DNA of 5,791 bases from a bacterium (GTDB taxonomy: Bacteria > CG2-30-53-67 > CG2-30-70-394), in NCBI GenBank assembly GCA_024278555.1, contig JAJRSX010000060.1, forward strand, positions 1 to 5,791. Direction: 5' to 3'. Shown here piece by piece: positions 1-5,791 of the stretch. The notes under the pieces are model-generated. The model worked only from the letters and a program-made list of their open reading frames with translations, was not told the origin of the DNA and ran no database searches. Position 1 is the first letter of the stretch; every line of letters starts with the position of its first letter. The translations under genes were made by a program, and so were the position numbers.

Positions 1-516
1 CTCCACGTCCACCCCGAGGGGGTCACAGAACTGTTCGAGGTCGCGGCGCAGCCCCCCGATCCCGGTACCCGCCGGGACCTCCACCGCCAGGCGCATGGAG
101 AAGAGGGGGGCACCGGTGACCGGCGCGGCGTGGGTACGGGTGGCGAGCTCGCCGATGTTGATGCCGCGCTGGGCGAGGAAGTGGGTGATCTCGTGGACCA
201 CCCCGGGGTGGTCGAGGGAGACGGCGCGCACCTCATAGGGGATCCGGTCACCCGCCGACCGCCCCTCGGGCGGGCCGCTGCGGCGGCTGGTGAGGAAGAG
301 GTCGAGCTCCTTGGCGACCGCGGCCACCGCCCCCTCCACCGTCTTCACCGCCGCCTCGTCGCCGGCGAGCAGGAGGATGAAGGCGAACTGGGTACCGAGG
401 ACCGACATGCGTGAGTCCTCCACGTTGCAGCCGGCATCCGCGATCAGGCCGGTAATCCGCGACACCAGCCCGGGCCGGTCCTCACCCACCGCCGTCAGCA
501 CCAGGTAGCTCTCCAT
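1..516 (-). CDS. gcvR: GcvR-like tandem ACT-domain regulator (C-terminus cut by window edge)
   Basis: I translated the minus strand from the ATG at 516-514; it stays open for 172 codons to base 1, so only the last few residues and the stop are missing. The protein opens MESYLVLTAVGEDRPGLV and continues GCNVEDSRMSVLGTQFAF, matching the GcvR pattern. Two ACT domains are visible: about residues 4-80 (DRPGLV at 13-18) and 94-170 (DHPGVV at 102-107, then GINIGELATRT). In E. coli GcvR binds GcvA and represses the glycine cleavage operon in response to glycine; that role here is by homology only, and no gcvA or gcv genes are in view. I see no clear Shine-Dalgarno before the ATG. An in-frame ATG at 570-568 would add 18 residues lying partly in repeat DNA, so 516 is preferred on family alignment. 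The gene is divergent from the suf operon and probably functionally separate from it. ACT-domain proteins of unknown ligand are the alternative. Confidence 0.85.
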   Translation of the reverse strand, partial: MESYLVLTAVGEDRPGLVSRITGLIADAGCNVEDSRMSVLGTQFAFILLLAGDEAAVKTVEGAVAAVAKELDLFLTSRRSGPPEGRSAGDRIPYEVRAVSLDHPGVVHEITHFLAQRGINIGELATRTHAAPVTGAPLFSMRLAVEVPAGTGIGGLRRDLEQFCDPLGVDVE

Positions 517-564
517 GGCCGCGGAGGGTACCCGAAAGGGGGGGAGCGGGGAGAGGGGGGGGCT

Positions 565-724
565 CACCATAGAGACCCAGAGGGCGCAGAGAACCGCATC
601 AGAAAACAACACGATTTTGCACCGTCCTCGTGCACGGCAACCCCGTGGCGCTCCGTTGCAGGGCCCAAGAGGAGCGACGCACCCCTCCTTTGCAGTTCTC
701 TGTGTCCGCTGTGTCTCTGTGGTG
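565..724. repeat. Imperfect inverted repeat, CACAGAG type
   Basis: The left arm is 565-598 and the right arm 691-724. The reverse complement of the right arm matches the left at 28 of 34 positions by hand count. The arms are made of degenerate 9-mers of the form CCACAGAGA / CACAGCGGA / CACAGAGAA. The 92-nt loop has no open gene. Just beyond the right arm, 730-740 is GCCTTCCAGCC, one mismatch from a motif that borders the repeat modules in the sufB-sufC gap. There is no transposase; it looks like a non-autonomous intergenic repeat. Confidence 0.8.
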
Positions 725-875
725 GAATCGCCTTCCAGCCTCATACCGTGATCACCTGGTGACTCCCTCGACCCGGTTGGCGGTCTCCCCTCCCCCTGAA
801 ATCTTGCCCTCTTTCCGATTGCCCATTGTCGGTCATGAGCTGGGAGCAATAGCCATCTCTTGCGATGACGGCATC

Positions 876-893
876 GGTCGGCTGAAGCCGACC
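876..893. repeat. Short palindrome, 8-bp arms
   Basis: GGTCGGCTGAAGCCGACC has perfect 8-bp arms around a GA centre and is followed by CTAC. No T-run follows and the loop is only 2 nt, so it is not an intrinsic terminator. It resembles short dispersed palindromes of REP type, but the window holds only one copy, so its dispersal is untested. Confidence 0.6.
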
Positions 894-928
894 CTACGGT
901 CTGGTAACCCCATCTTGTTTCCGCTGAT

Positions 929-951
929 CCCCTTCGTGGCCTTTGTGGCTT
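929..951. repeat. Solo repeat arm, CACGAAGG type
   Basis: This segment is close to the right outer arm of the sufB-sufC repeat complex (3389-3411) and lies in the same orientation. Read on the minus strand it is period-9 units CCACAAAGG and CCACGAAGG. No matching left arm is visible upstream. It ends 63 nt before the regulator start, much as the 3390-3408 arm ends shortly before sufC. It is probably a remnant or half-copy of the same repeat family. Confidence 0.6.
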
Positions 952-975
952 GCCCCCCTTGCCCACTCCCGATTA

Positions 976-992
976 AGGACCATATTGGTCCT
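976..992. promoter_or_regulatory. Candidate operator of the Rrf2 regulator, overlapping a weak promoter
   Basis: AGGACCATATTGGTCCT has perfect 7-bp arms around a 3-nt centre and ends 22 nt before the regulator ATG. A weak sigma70-like pair overlaps it: TTGCCC at 959-964 and CATATT at 981-986, 16 nt apart, each matching consensus at about 4 of 6 positions. A dimer bound here would cover the -10, as expected for autorepression by an Rrf2 protein. The palindrome is seen directly; its assignment as operator and the promoter are inference. Confidence 0.5.
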
Positions 993-1014
993 ACATCAAC
1001 CGAGGAGTGACCCG

Positions 1015-1491
1015 ATGCTCAAGATCAGCAAGCTGGCGGACTACGGCACGGTGGTGATGGTACGGATCGCCGCCGCCCCCTTTCGCCTGCACACGGCGGC
1101 GGAGGTGGCCGACGAGATCGGTATTCCCCTGCCGACGGTCTCCAAGCTCCTCAAGGGGCTCACCCGCCAGGGGCTGGTGGCGTCGAAGCGCGGGGCGCTG
1201 GGCGGCTACCGCCTGGCCAGGCCGCCGGAGGAGATCTCCATCGGCCACGTGATCACCGCCCTCGAAGGGCCGGTGGCGGTCACCGCGTGCAGCGACGGGG
1301 AGGGGTGTTGCGACCATGAGGCGGACTGCGCCACCCGCGCCCCGTGGATTCGGGTGAACCAGATCGTCCAGGAGGCCCTGGAGGAGGTGACCCTGGCGGA
1401 TATGGTCGCCGCCAGCCCCCTGCACGGCTCCACCCAGTCCGTCGAGCTCCACGGTCTGCCGGCGGGTGCCGCTTCCGGGAGTCGGCCATGA
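1015..1491 (+). CDS. Rrf2-family SUF system Fe-S assembly transcriptional regulator
   Basis: This 158-residue protein begins [20 protein letters not shown], the hallmark N-terminus of gammaproteobacterial SUF-operon regulators of the Rrf2 family (relatives of IscR). A winged helix-turn-helix spans about 27-68, with [20 protein letters not shown] as the HTH and [11 protein letters not shown] as the wing. Cysteines at 92, 98, 99 and 105, with His101, sit where IscR carries its [2Fe-2S] ligands (Cys92, Cys98, Cys104, His107), so an Fe-S cofactor is likely. The start at 1015 is chosen because GAGGAG lies at 1002-1007 with a 7-nt spacer and it matches the family; an upstream ATG at 943 would add 24 residues of translated intergenic DNA. 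The TGA overlaps the sufB ATG, implying coupled translation. It probably senses cluster status and represses its own operon. No established symbol is assigned; iscR would be misleading because the partner genes are suf. Confidence 0.9.
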   Translation: MLKISKLADYGTVVMVRIAAAPFRLHTAAEVADEIGIPLPTVSKLLKGLTRQGLVASKRGALGGYRLARPPEEISIGHVITALEGPVAVTACSDGEGCCDHEADCATRAPWIRVNQIVQEALEEVTLADMVAASPLHGSTQSVELHGLPAGAASGSRP

Positions 1492-2933
1492 GCAGCAAGC
1501 AGTCGGTGGAGGCCCTCATCTCCCGCGAGTATCGCGACGGCTTCGTGACCGCGATCGAGGAGGATCGCGTGCCCCCCGGCCTGAACGAGGCGGTGGTCCG
1601 CTCGATCTCGGAGAAGAAGGACGAGCCCGACTGGCTCCTGGCGTGGCGCCTGGACGCCTTCCGCCACTGGCAGGAGATGGTCGAGCCGACCTGGGCCCTG
1701 GTCCGCTACCCGGCCATCGATTACCAGGCGATCACCTATTATGCGGCGCCGAAGGGGCGTGGCGCGGGGCCGACATCCCTCGACGAGGTGGACCCGGAGC
1801 TCCTGCGCACCTATGAGAAGCTCGGCATCCCGCTCTCCGAGCGCGCGGCCCTGGCCGGGGTGGCGGTGGACGCGGTCTTCGACTCGGTGTCGGTGGCGAC
1901 CACCTTCAAGGACAGGCTCGCCGAGAAGGGGATCATCTTCTGCTCCTTCTCCGAGGCGGTGCGCAGCCACCCGGAGCTGGTGCGCCGCTACCTCGGCTCG
2001 GTGGTGGGGCCGGCGGACAACTTCTTCGCGGCGCTGAACGCGGCGGTCTTCTCCGACGGCTCCTTCTGCTACATCCCGCCCGGGGTGCGCTGCCCCATGG
2101 AGCTCTCCACCTACTTCCGGATCAACGCCGCCGCCACCGGCCAGTTCGAGCGCACCCTGATCGTCGCCGACGCCGGCAGCCGGGTGAGCTACCTGGAGGG
2201 GTGCACCGCGCCGATGCGCGACGAGAACCAGCTCCACGCGGCGGTGGTGGAGCTGATCGCCGAGGAGGATGCGCGGATCAAGTACTCGACGGTGCAGAAC
2301 TGGTACCCGGGCGACGCCGAGGGTAAGGGCGGCATCTACAACTTCGTAACCAAACGCGGCGAGTGCCGCGGCGCCCGGTCGCGGATCTCCTGGACCCAGG
2401 TGGAGACCGGCTCGGCGATCACCTGGAAGTACCCGAGCTGCATCCTGCGCGGCGACGACTCGGTGGGGGAGTTCCACTCGGTCGCCCTCACCCACCACCA
2501 CCAGCAGGCGGACACCGGCACGAAGATGGTCCACCTGGGCCGCAACACCCGCTCCACCATCCTCTCCAAGGGGATCTCCGCGGGGCTGGGCCAGAACAGC
2601 TACCGCGGCCTGGTGAAGGTGGCCAAGGGGGCGACCGGGGCGCGCAACTACAGCCAGTGCGACTCGCTGCTCATCGGCGACACCTGCGGCGCCCACACCT
2701 TCCCGTACATCGAGGTGAAGGAGCCGGGCGCGAAGGTGGAGCACGAGGCATCCACCTCGAAGATCGGCGAGGAGCAGCTCTTCTACTGCCAGGCGCGCGG
2801 CATCGCCCCGGAGGAGGCGGTGTCGATGCTGGTGAACGGTTTCTGCAAGGAGGTCTTCAAGGAGCTCCCCATGGAGTTCGCGGTGGAGGCGAAGAAGCTC
2901 CTCGGGGTGAGCCTGGAAGACGCGGTGGGGTGA
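1488..2933 (+). CDS. sufB: SufB, Fe-S cluster scaffold subunit of SufBC2D
   Basis: The 481-residue protein starts [20 protein letters not shown] and ends [11 protein letters not shown], close to the usual SufB length and colinear with E. coli SufB (495). SufB is the cytoplasmic beta-helix scaffold that takes sulfur from the desulfurase and assembles a cluster at the SufB-SufD interface. Key residues are present: Cys239 in YLEGCT (sulfur entry, the E. coli Cys254 region), Cys391 in NYSQCDS (E. coli Cys405) and Glu420 in VEHEAST (E. coli Glu434). There is no cysteine before residue 152, so no N-terminal CxxCxxxC motif exists. The ATG at 1488 overlaps the regulator stop (ATGA) and has GGGAG at 1477-1481, 6 nt upstream; an in-frame ATG at 1344 lies inside the regulator gene and is rejected. 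The reading frame is intact. Downstream, sufC is displaced by 503 nt of repeat DNA. Confidence 0.97.
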   Translation: MSSKQSVEALISREYRDGFVTAIEEDRVPPGLNEAVVRSISEKKDEPDWLLAWRLDAFRHWQEMVEPTWALVRYPAIDYQAITYYAAPKGRGAGPTSLDEVDPELLRTYEKLGIPLSERAALAGVAVDAVFDSVSVATTFKDRLAEKGIIFCSFSEAVRSHPELVRRYLGSVVGPADNFFAALNAAVFSDGSFCYIPPGVRCPMELSTYFRINAAATGQFERTLIVADAGSRVSYLEGCTAPMRDENQLHAAVVELIAEEDARIKYSTVQNWYPGDAEGKGGIYNFVTKRGECRGARSRISWTQVETGSAITWKYPSCILRGDDSVGEFHSVALTHHHQQADTGTKMVHLGRNTRSTILSKGISAGLGQNSYRGLVKVAKGATGARNYSQCDSLLIGDTCGAHTFPYIEVKEPGAKVEHEASTSKIGEEQLFYCQARGIAPEEAVSMLVNGFCKEVFKELPMEFAVEAKKLLGVSLEDAVG

Positions 2934-3033
2934 GCGATGTTTCTTGGAAGCCAAACCACGAAGAACACGAAGGGTACGAAGGGGGTGGTGCGCGGGTACG
3001 GCGTCATCGTCGCTGACCCGAGGCTCCGTCCGG

Positions 3034-3339
3034 GCCTGGAAGGCATTTTCAACGCAAAGGCGCAAAGGCGCGAAGGCGCAAAGATGCAGAGGGGTGCAGT
3101 GCTCGGGCATGGTGTCTCAGGCGAAACGCCACCATACGGCGCGGCCTGGAAGGCAGTTATTGGCCACGGAATCCACGGAAGGGCACGGAAGGTGGACCTG
3201 CGACTTCCGTGCCCTTCCGTGGATTCCGTGGCGATTTCTCTGCCGGACGGCACTTGGTTCCGGCCAGGCGACTTCGCCGCAAGATCCCCTTTTCCCCCCC
3301 TTGCGTCTTTGCGCCTTTGCGTTGAAACGCCTTCCAGGC
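3034..3339. repeat. Middle inverted repeat of the complex, GCAAAGGC type
   Basis: The arms 3034-3070 and 3304-3339 pair over about 37 bp with two substitutions and one 1-nt indel by hand alignment. Each outer end is the exact 11-mer GCCTGGAAGGC, then TTTCAACGC, then period-8/9 GCGCAAAG units. The left arm continues with extra units (GCGCGAAG, GCGCAAAG, ATGCAGAG) to about 3094 that have no partner on the right. Confidence 0.85.
3163..3232. repeat. Perfect 29-bp stem, 12-nt loop, CACGGAA type
   Basis: The left arm 3163-3191 and the right arm 3204-3232 are exact reverse complements over all 29 bases, around a 12-nt loop (3192-3203). Each arm contains three period-9 units: CCACGGAAT, CCACGGAAG, GGCACGGAAG. 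In the suf transcript this would be a very stable hairpin between sufB and sufC. No U-run follows (GATTTCTCTG), so it is not a standard intrinsic terminator; partial attenuation or protection of the upstream mRNA end are possible roles. Confidence 0.9.
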
Positions 3340-3436
3340 AGCGCGCCCTCCCCTCGCGCCGCCGCGACGCCCTTCTTCCGAGCAACGGCCCCTTCGTGCC
3401 CTTCGTGGTCTTGAAATCTAAGAAAAGGACCAACCC

Positions 3437-4201
<765 letters not shown>

Positions 4202-4211
4202 TGCGAACGGA

Positions 4212-4381
4212 TTTCAACACGAAGGCGCGAAGGCGCAACGAGGGGTGGCCCCCGGGGGTGGCGTCTCGGGCGACGCACCACGACCCGGTGCGGCCTGGGA
4301 GGCAGGTTTTTGCCACGGAATCCGCGGAAGGGCACGGAAGGTTTGTCTCCGACTTCTCTCTCTTTCCGTGGATCCCGTGGC
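4212..4381. repeat. Second copy of the repeat complex between sufC and sufD (right arms missing)
   Basis: The 200-nt sufC-sufD gap (4202-4401) holds modules in the same order as the left and centre of the sufB-sufC complex: a TTTCAACACGAAGGCGCGAA segment (4212-4244), a GGCGTCTCGGGCGA segment, GCCTGGGAGGC (4293-4303) and the CACGGAA hairpin (4312-4331 pairing 4362-4381, 17 of 20). 4260-4381 aligns without gaps to 3111-3232, 97 of 122 identical by hand count. The outer closing arms are absent. The copy ends 8 nt before the sufD ribosome site. Confidence 0.85.
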
Positions 4382-4401
4382 GATCTCCATGAGGCTCTGA
4401 G

Positions 4402-5745
4402 ATGACCACCCAACAGCTCGACACCCCCACGGCGATCGACCACTACGGACGACTCTTCGACCAGTTGGCGGATCGCCTGCCCGGCGCGGCGCTGCCGTGG
4501 CTCACCGAGCTGCGCGCCACGGCCATGGCGCGCTTCGCCGCCACCGGCTTCCCCACGACCCGCGACGAGGCGTGGCACTACACCTCCCTGGCGCCGGTGG
4601 AGCGGGTCGCCTTCGCGCCCCCTGGCGCCCAGTGCATCGGCCTCGACGGGGACGACCTCGCCCCCTACCTCCTCGCCCCCGAGGCCGACGCCCGCCTCGT
4701 GTTCGTGAACGGCCGCCTCGCCCCCTCCCTCTGCCATCTCTCCTCCCTCTCGGCGGGAGTGAGGGCGGCGGGGTTGGCCGAGGCGGTGGAGCAGTGGCCC
4801 GAGGCGGTCGCCCGCCACCTCGGCCGCCTGCTCCCCGCCGACGACCCGATCGCGGCGCTGAACACCGCGTTTGCCGGCGACGGCGCCCTCCTCTTCGTGG
4901 AGGCGGGGGCGGACGGGGGCACCATCGAGCTCCTCTTCCTCACCACCGCCGCCACCACCACGCCGCCGCTGTTCGCCGCGCCGCGCAACCTCCTCGTCCT
5001 CGGCGCGAACAGCCGGGCCACGGTGGTGGAGAGCCACCTCGCCCTTGGGACCACCACCGCCTTCTCCGACCCGGCCACGGAGATCGACCTGGGCGACGGC
5101 GCCCGCCTCGACTACCTCCGGCTCGTCCACGAGCCGGGGGCCTTTCACACCGGCACGGTGGCGGCGACCCAGACGCGCGACAGTCGGCTCCACGCCCACC
5201 TCCTCGCCCTCGGCGGGCGCATCTGCCGCACCGACCTCGCCACCCGCCTCGCCGGCCCCGGCGCCGAGGCGCGGCTCGCCGGCCTCGCCCTGGCCGGCGG
5301 CCGTGACCACCTCGACCTCACCACCCGCATCGACCACGCGGCCGTGGCGACCCGGTCGCGGGAGCAGGTGCGGCAGATCGTCGCCGGCCGCGGCCGCGGC
5401 TGCTTCTCCGGCCTGGTCCACGTCCACCCCGGCGCCCAGCAGACCGACGCGCGGCTGGCGAACGCCAACCTGCTCCTCTCCGACCGCGCCGAGGCGGACA
5501 CGAGGCCGCAGCTCCTCATCTACGCCGACGACGTGAAGTGCAGCCACGGCGCCACCGTCGGCCGGCTCGACGACGAGGCCCTCTTCTACCTGCGCGCCCG
5601 CGGCGTCGACGAGCAGGAGGCGCGGCAGCTCCTCACCACCGCCTTCGCCGCCGAGGCCACTACCACCATCGCCGATCCGGCCCTGCGCCGGGCGGTCGGT
5701 GAGCGCACTACCGCCCGTCTGGTGGAGCTCCTCGCCGAGGGATGA
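4402..5745 (+). CDS. sufD: SufD, SufBC2D scaffold subunit
   Basis: The 447-residue protein is a SufB paralogue, slightly longer than E. coli SufD (423). An N-terminal helical part (about 1-95) contains DEAWHYTSLAPVERVAF, the usual SufD tryptophan-tyrosine motif. The beta-helix core follows (about 155-350), then the conserved C-terminal segment IYADDVKCSHGATVGRLDDEALFYLRARG. Cys380 and His382 lie in KCSHGATVG; His382 corresponds to E. coli SufD His360, implicated in cluster assembly at the SufB interface. SufD partners SufB and one SufC and is needed for iron acquisition by the complex. The ATG at 4402 follows TGAGG (4390-4394) with a 7-nt spacer. The stop overlaps an ATG at 5742, so the next gene is tightly coupled. 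The reading frame is intact. Confidence 0.95.
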   Translation: MTTQQLDTPTAIDHYGRLFDQLADRLPGAALPWLTELRATAMARFAATGFPTTRDEAWHYTSLAPVERVAFAPPGAQCIGLDGDDLAPYLLAPEADARLVFVNGRLAPSLCHLSSLSAGVRAAGLAEAVEQWPEAVARHLGRLLPADDPIAALNTAFAGDGALLFVEAGADGGTIELLFLTTAATTTPPLFAAPRNLLVLGANSRATVVESHLALGTTTAFSDPATEIDLGDGARLDYLRLVHEPGAFHTGTVAATQTRDSRLHAHLLALGGRICRTDLATRLAGPGAEARLAGLALAGGRDHLDLTTRIDHAAVATRSREQVRQIVAGRGRGCFSGLVHVHPGAQQTDARLANANLLLSDRAEADTRPQLLIYADDVKCSHGATVGRLDDEALFYLRARGVDEQEARQLLTTAFAAEATTTIADPALRRAVGERTTARLVELLAEG

Positions 5746-5747
5746 AG

Positions 5748-5791
5748 ATGAGCCTCGCGACCCACCGCCCCCCCCCCCCCCCCCCCCCCCC
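5748..5791 (+). CDS. Start of next operon gene, probably sufS (cut off)
   Basis: An ATG at 5748, with GAGGG at 5737-5741 six nt upstream, begins MSLATHR before the sequence becomes all C. An in-frame ATG at 5742 overlapping the sufD stop is the alternative start (MKMSLATHR). In suf operons of this type the gene after sufD is usually sufS, the cysteine desulfurase that supplies sulfur to SufB. The identity rests on position only; no catalytic motif is in view and residues from 5768 on are unreliable. Confidence 0.45.
   Translation, partial: MSLATHRPPPPPPP
5768..5791. other. Terminal poly-C run, probable sequencing or assembly artefact
   Basis: The last 24 bases are all C and interrupt what should be the start of a conserved gene. 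Such a run at a contig end is what the reverse complement of no-signal poly-G reads from two-colour sequencing chemistry would give. A real homopolymer in a coding start is unlikely. Confidence 0.75.

Larger units (their letters stand above)
517..1014. other. Divergent intergenic region, repeat-rich, no gene
   Basis: This 498-nt stretch separates gcvR from the regulator-suf operon and must hold both promoters. In order it holds: G-runs at 538-562, an imperfect 34-bp inverted repeat (565-598 with 691-724), a less GC-rich unstructured part (about 741-870), a perfect 8-bp-arm palindrome (876-893), a single period-9 repeat arm (929-951) and a candidate operator (976-992). Short plus-strand reading frames here have no ribosome site, and their peptides are simply translated repeats, so I call no gene. 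Confidence 0.8.
2956..3408. repeat. Outer inverted repeat of the complex, CACGAAGG type
   Basis: The 19-nt arms 2956-2974 and 3390-3408 are complementary at 17 of 19 positions. They consist of 9-mers such as CCACGAAGA, ACACGAAGG and, on the left, a third unit GTACGAAGG. The left arm begins 22 nt after the sufB stop; the right arm ends 16 nt before the sufC ribosome site. The loop contains both inner repeats. Confidence 0.75.
2934..3436. repeat. Nested inverted-repeat complex between sufB and sufC
   Basis: This non-coding gap is almost wholly made of three concentric inverted repeats, listed separately. Going inward, the shells are CACGAAGG-type arms (2956-2974 / 3390-3408), GCAAAGGC-type arms (3034-3070 / 3304-3339) and CACGGAA-type arms (3163-3191 / 3204-3232). 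The segment between shells two and one on the left (3111-3162) recurs in the sufC-sufD gap. GCCTGGAAGGC or its exact complement occurs at 3034-3044, 3144-3154 and 3329-3339. Reading frames through it give only low-complexity translated repeats and have no ribosome site, so no gene is called. sufC keeps its own ribosome site after the complex. Confidence 0.85.

Noticed and set aside
130-414. Plus-strand frame opposite gcvR
   Set aside because: Antisense to a clear tandem ACT protein on the minus strand.
1344-1487. Upstream extension of sufB to an ATG at 1344
   Set aside because: It would overlap the regulator by 148 nt; the start at 1488 has a ribosome site and gives the family N-terminus.
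2956-3094. CRISPR array
   Set aside because: The repeating units are 8-9 nt, degenerate and contiguous, without unique spacers.
1206-3110. Long minus-strand open frame (634 codons) opposite the regulator and sufB
   Set aside because: It is the antisense shadow of a GC-rich coding strand: the peptide is rich in Arg, His, Leu and Ala with no domain, and the plus strand encodes unmistakable SufB.
3163-3232. Intrinsic transcription terminator
   Set aside because: The stem is strong but no U-run follows, and sufC and sufD downstream have no obvious strong promoter of their own that I can identify.
2934-3436. Insertion sequence
   Set aside because: Inverted repeats are present but there is no transposase gene or remnant, and the arms are not at simple element ends with visible target duplications.

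Overview
The window is a GC-rich chromosomal fragment, most likely from a gammaproteobacterium. The evidence is an Rrf2-type SUF regulator opening with [11 protein letters not shown], fused by stop/start overlap to sufB, and a divergent tandem-ACT protein of the enterobacterial GcvR type. Both ends look like assembly ends: the left end cuts gcvR just before its C-terminus, and the right end is 24 consecutive C after only about 20 real bases of a new reading frame. The genus cannot be named from this sequence.

Layout. 1-516 (minus): GcvR-like tandem ACT protein, nearly complete. 517-1014: divergent intergenic region with a long imperfect inverted repeat, a short palindrome, a single repeat arm and a candidate operator just before the regulator. 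1015-1491 (plus): Rrf2 SUF regulator. 1488-2933: sufB. 2934-3436: 503-nt non-coding gap built of three nested inverted repeats. 3437-4201: sufC. 4202-4401: 200-nt gap holding a second copy of part of that repeat complex. 4402-5745: sufD. 5748 onward: start of a further gene, probably sufS by position, lost in the poly-C run.

How the genes work together. SufB, SufC and SufD form the SufBC2D scaffold, which builds Fe-S clusters using SufC ATP hydrolysis and sulfur from a cysteine desulfurase (SufS, expected next). The Rrf2 protein has IscR-like cysteines and probably senses Fe-S status to control the operon. A 17-bp palindrome ending 22 nt before its start codon is a good candidate for its own site. 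The protein-coding content is conventional. The unusual part is the DNA between genes: the sufB-sufC and sufC-sufD junctions, normally tight, are spread apart by modular, period-8/9, inverted-repeat elements that recur in all three intergenic regions.
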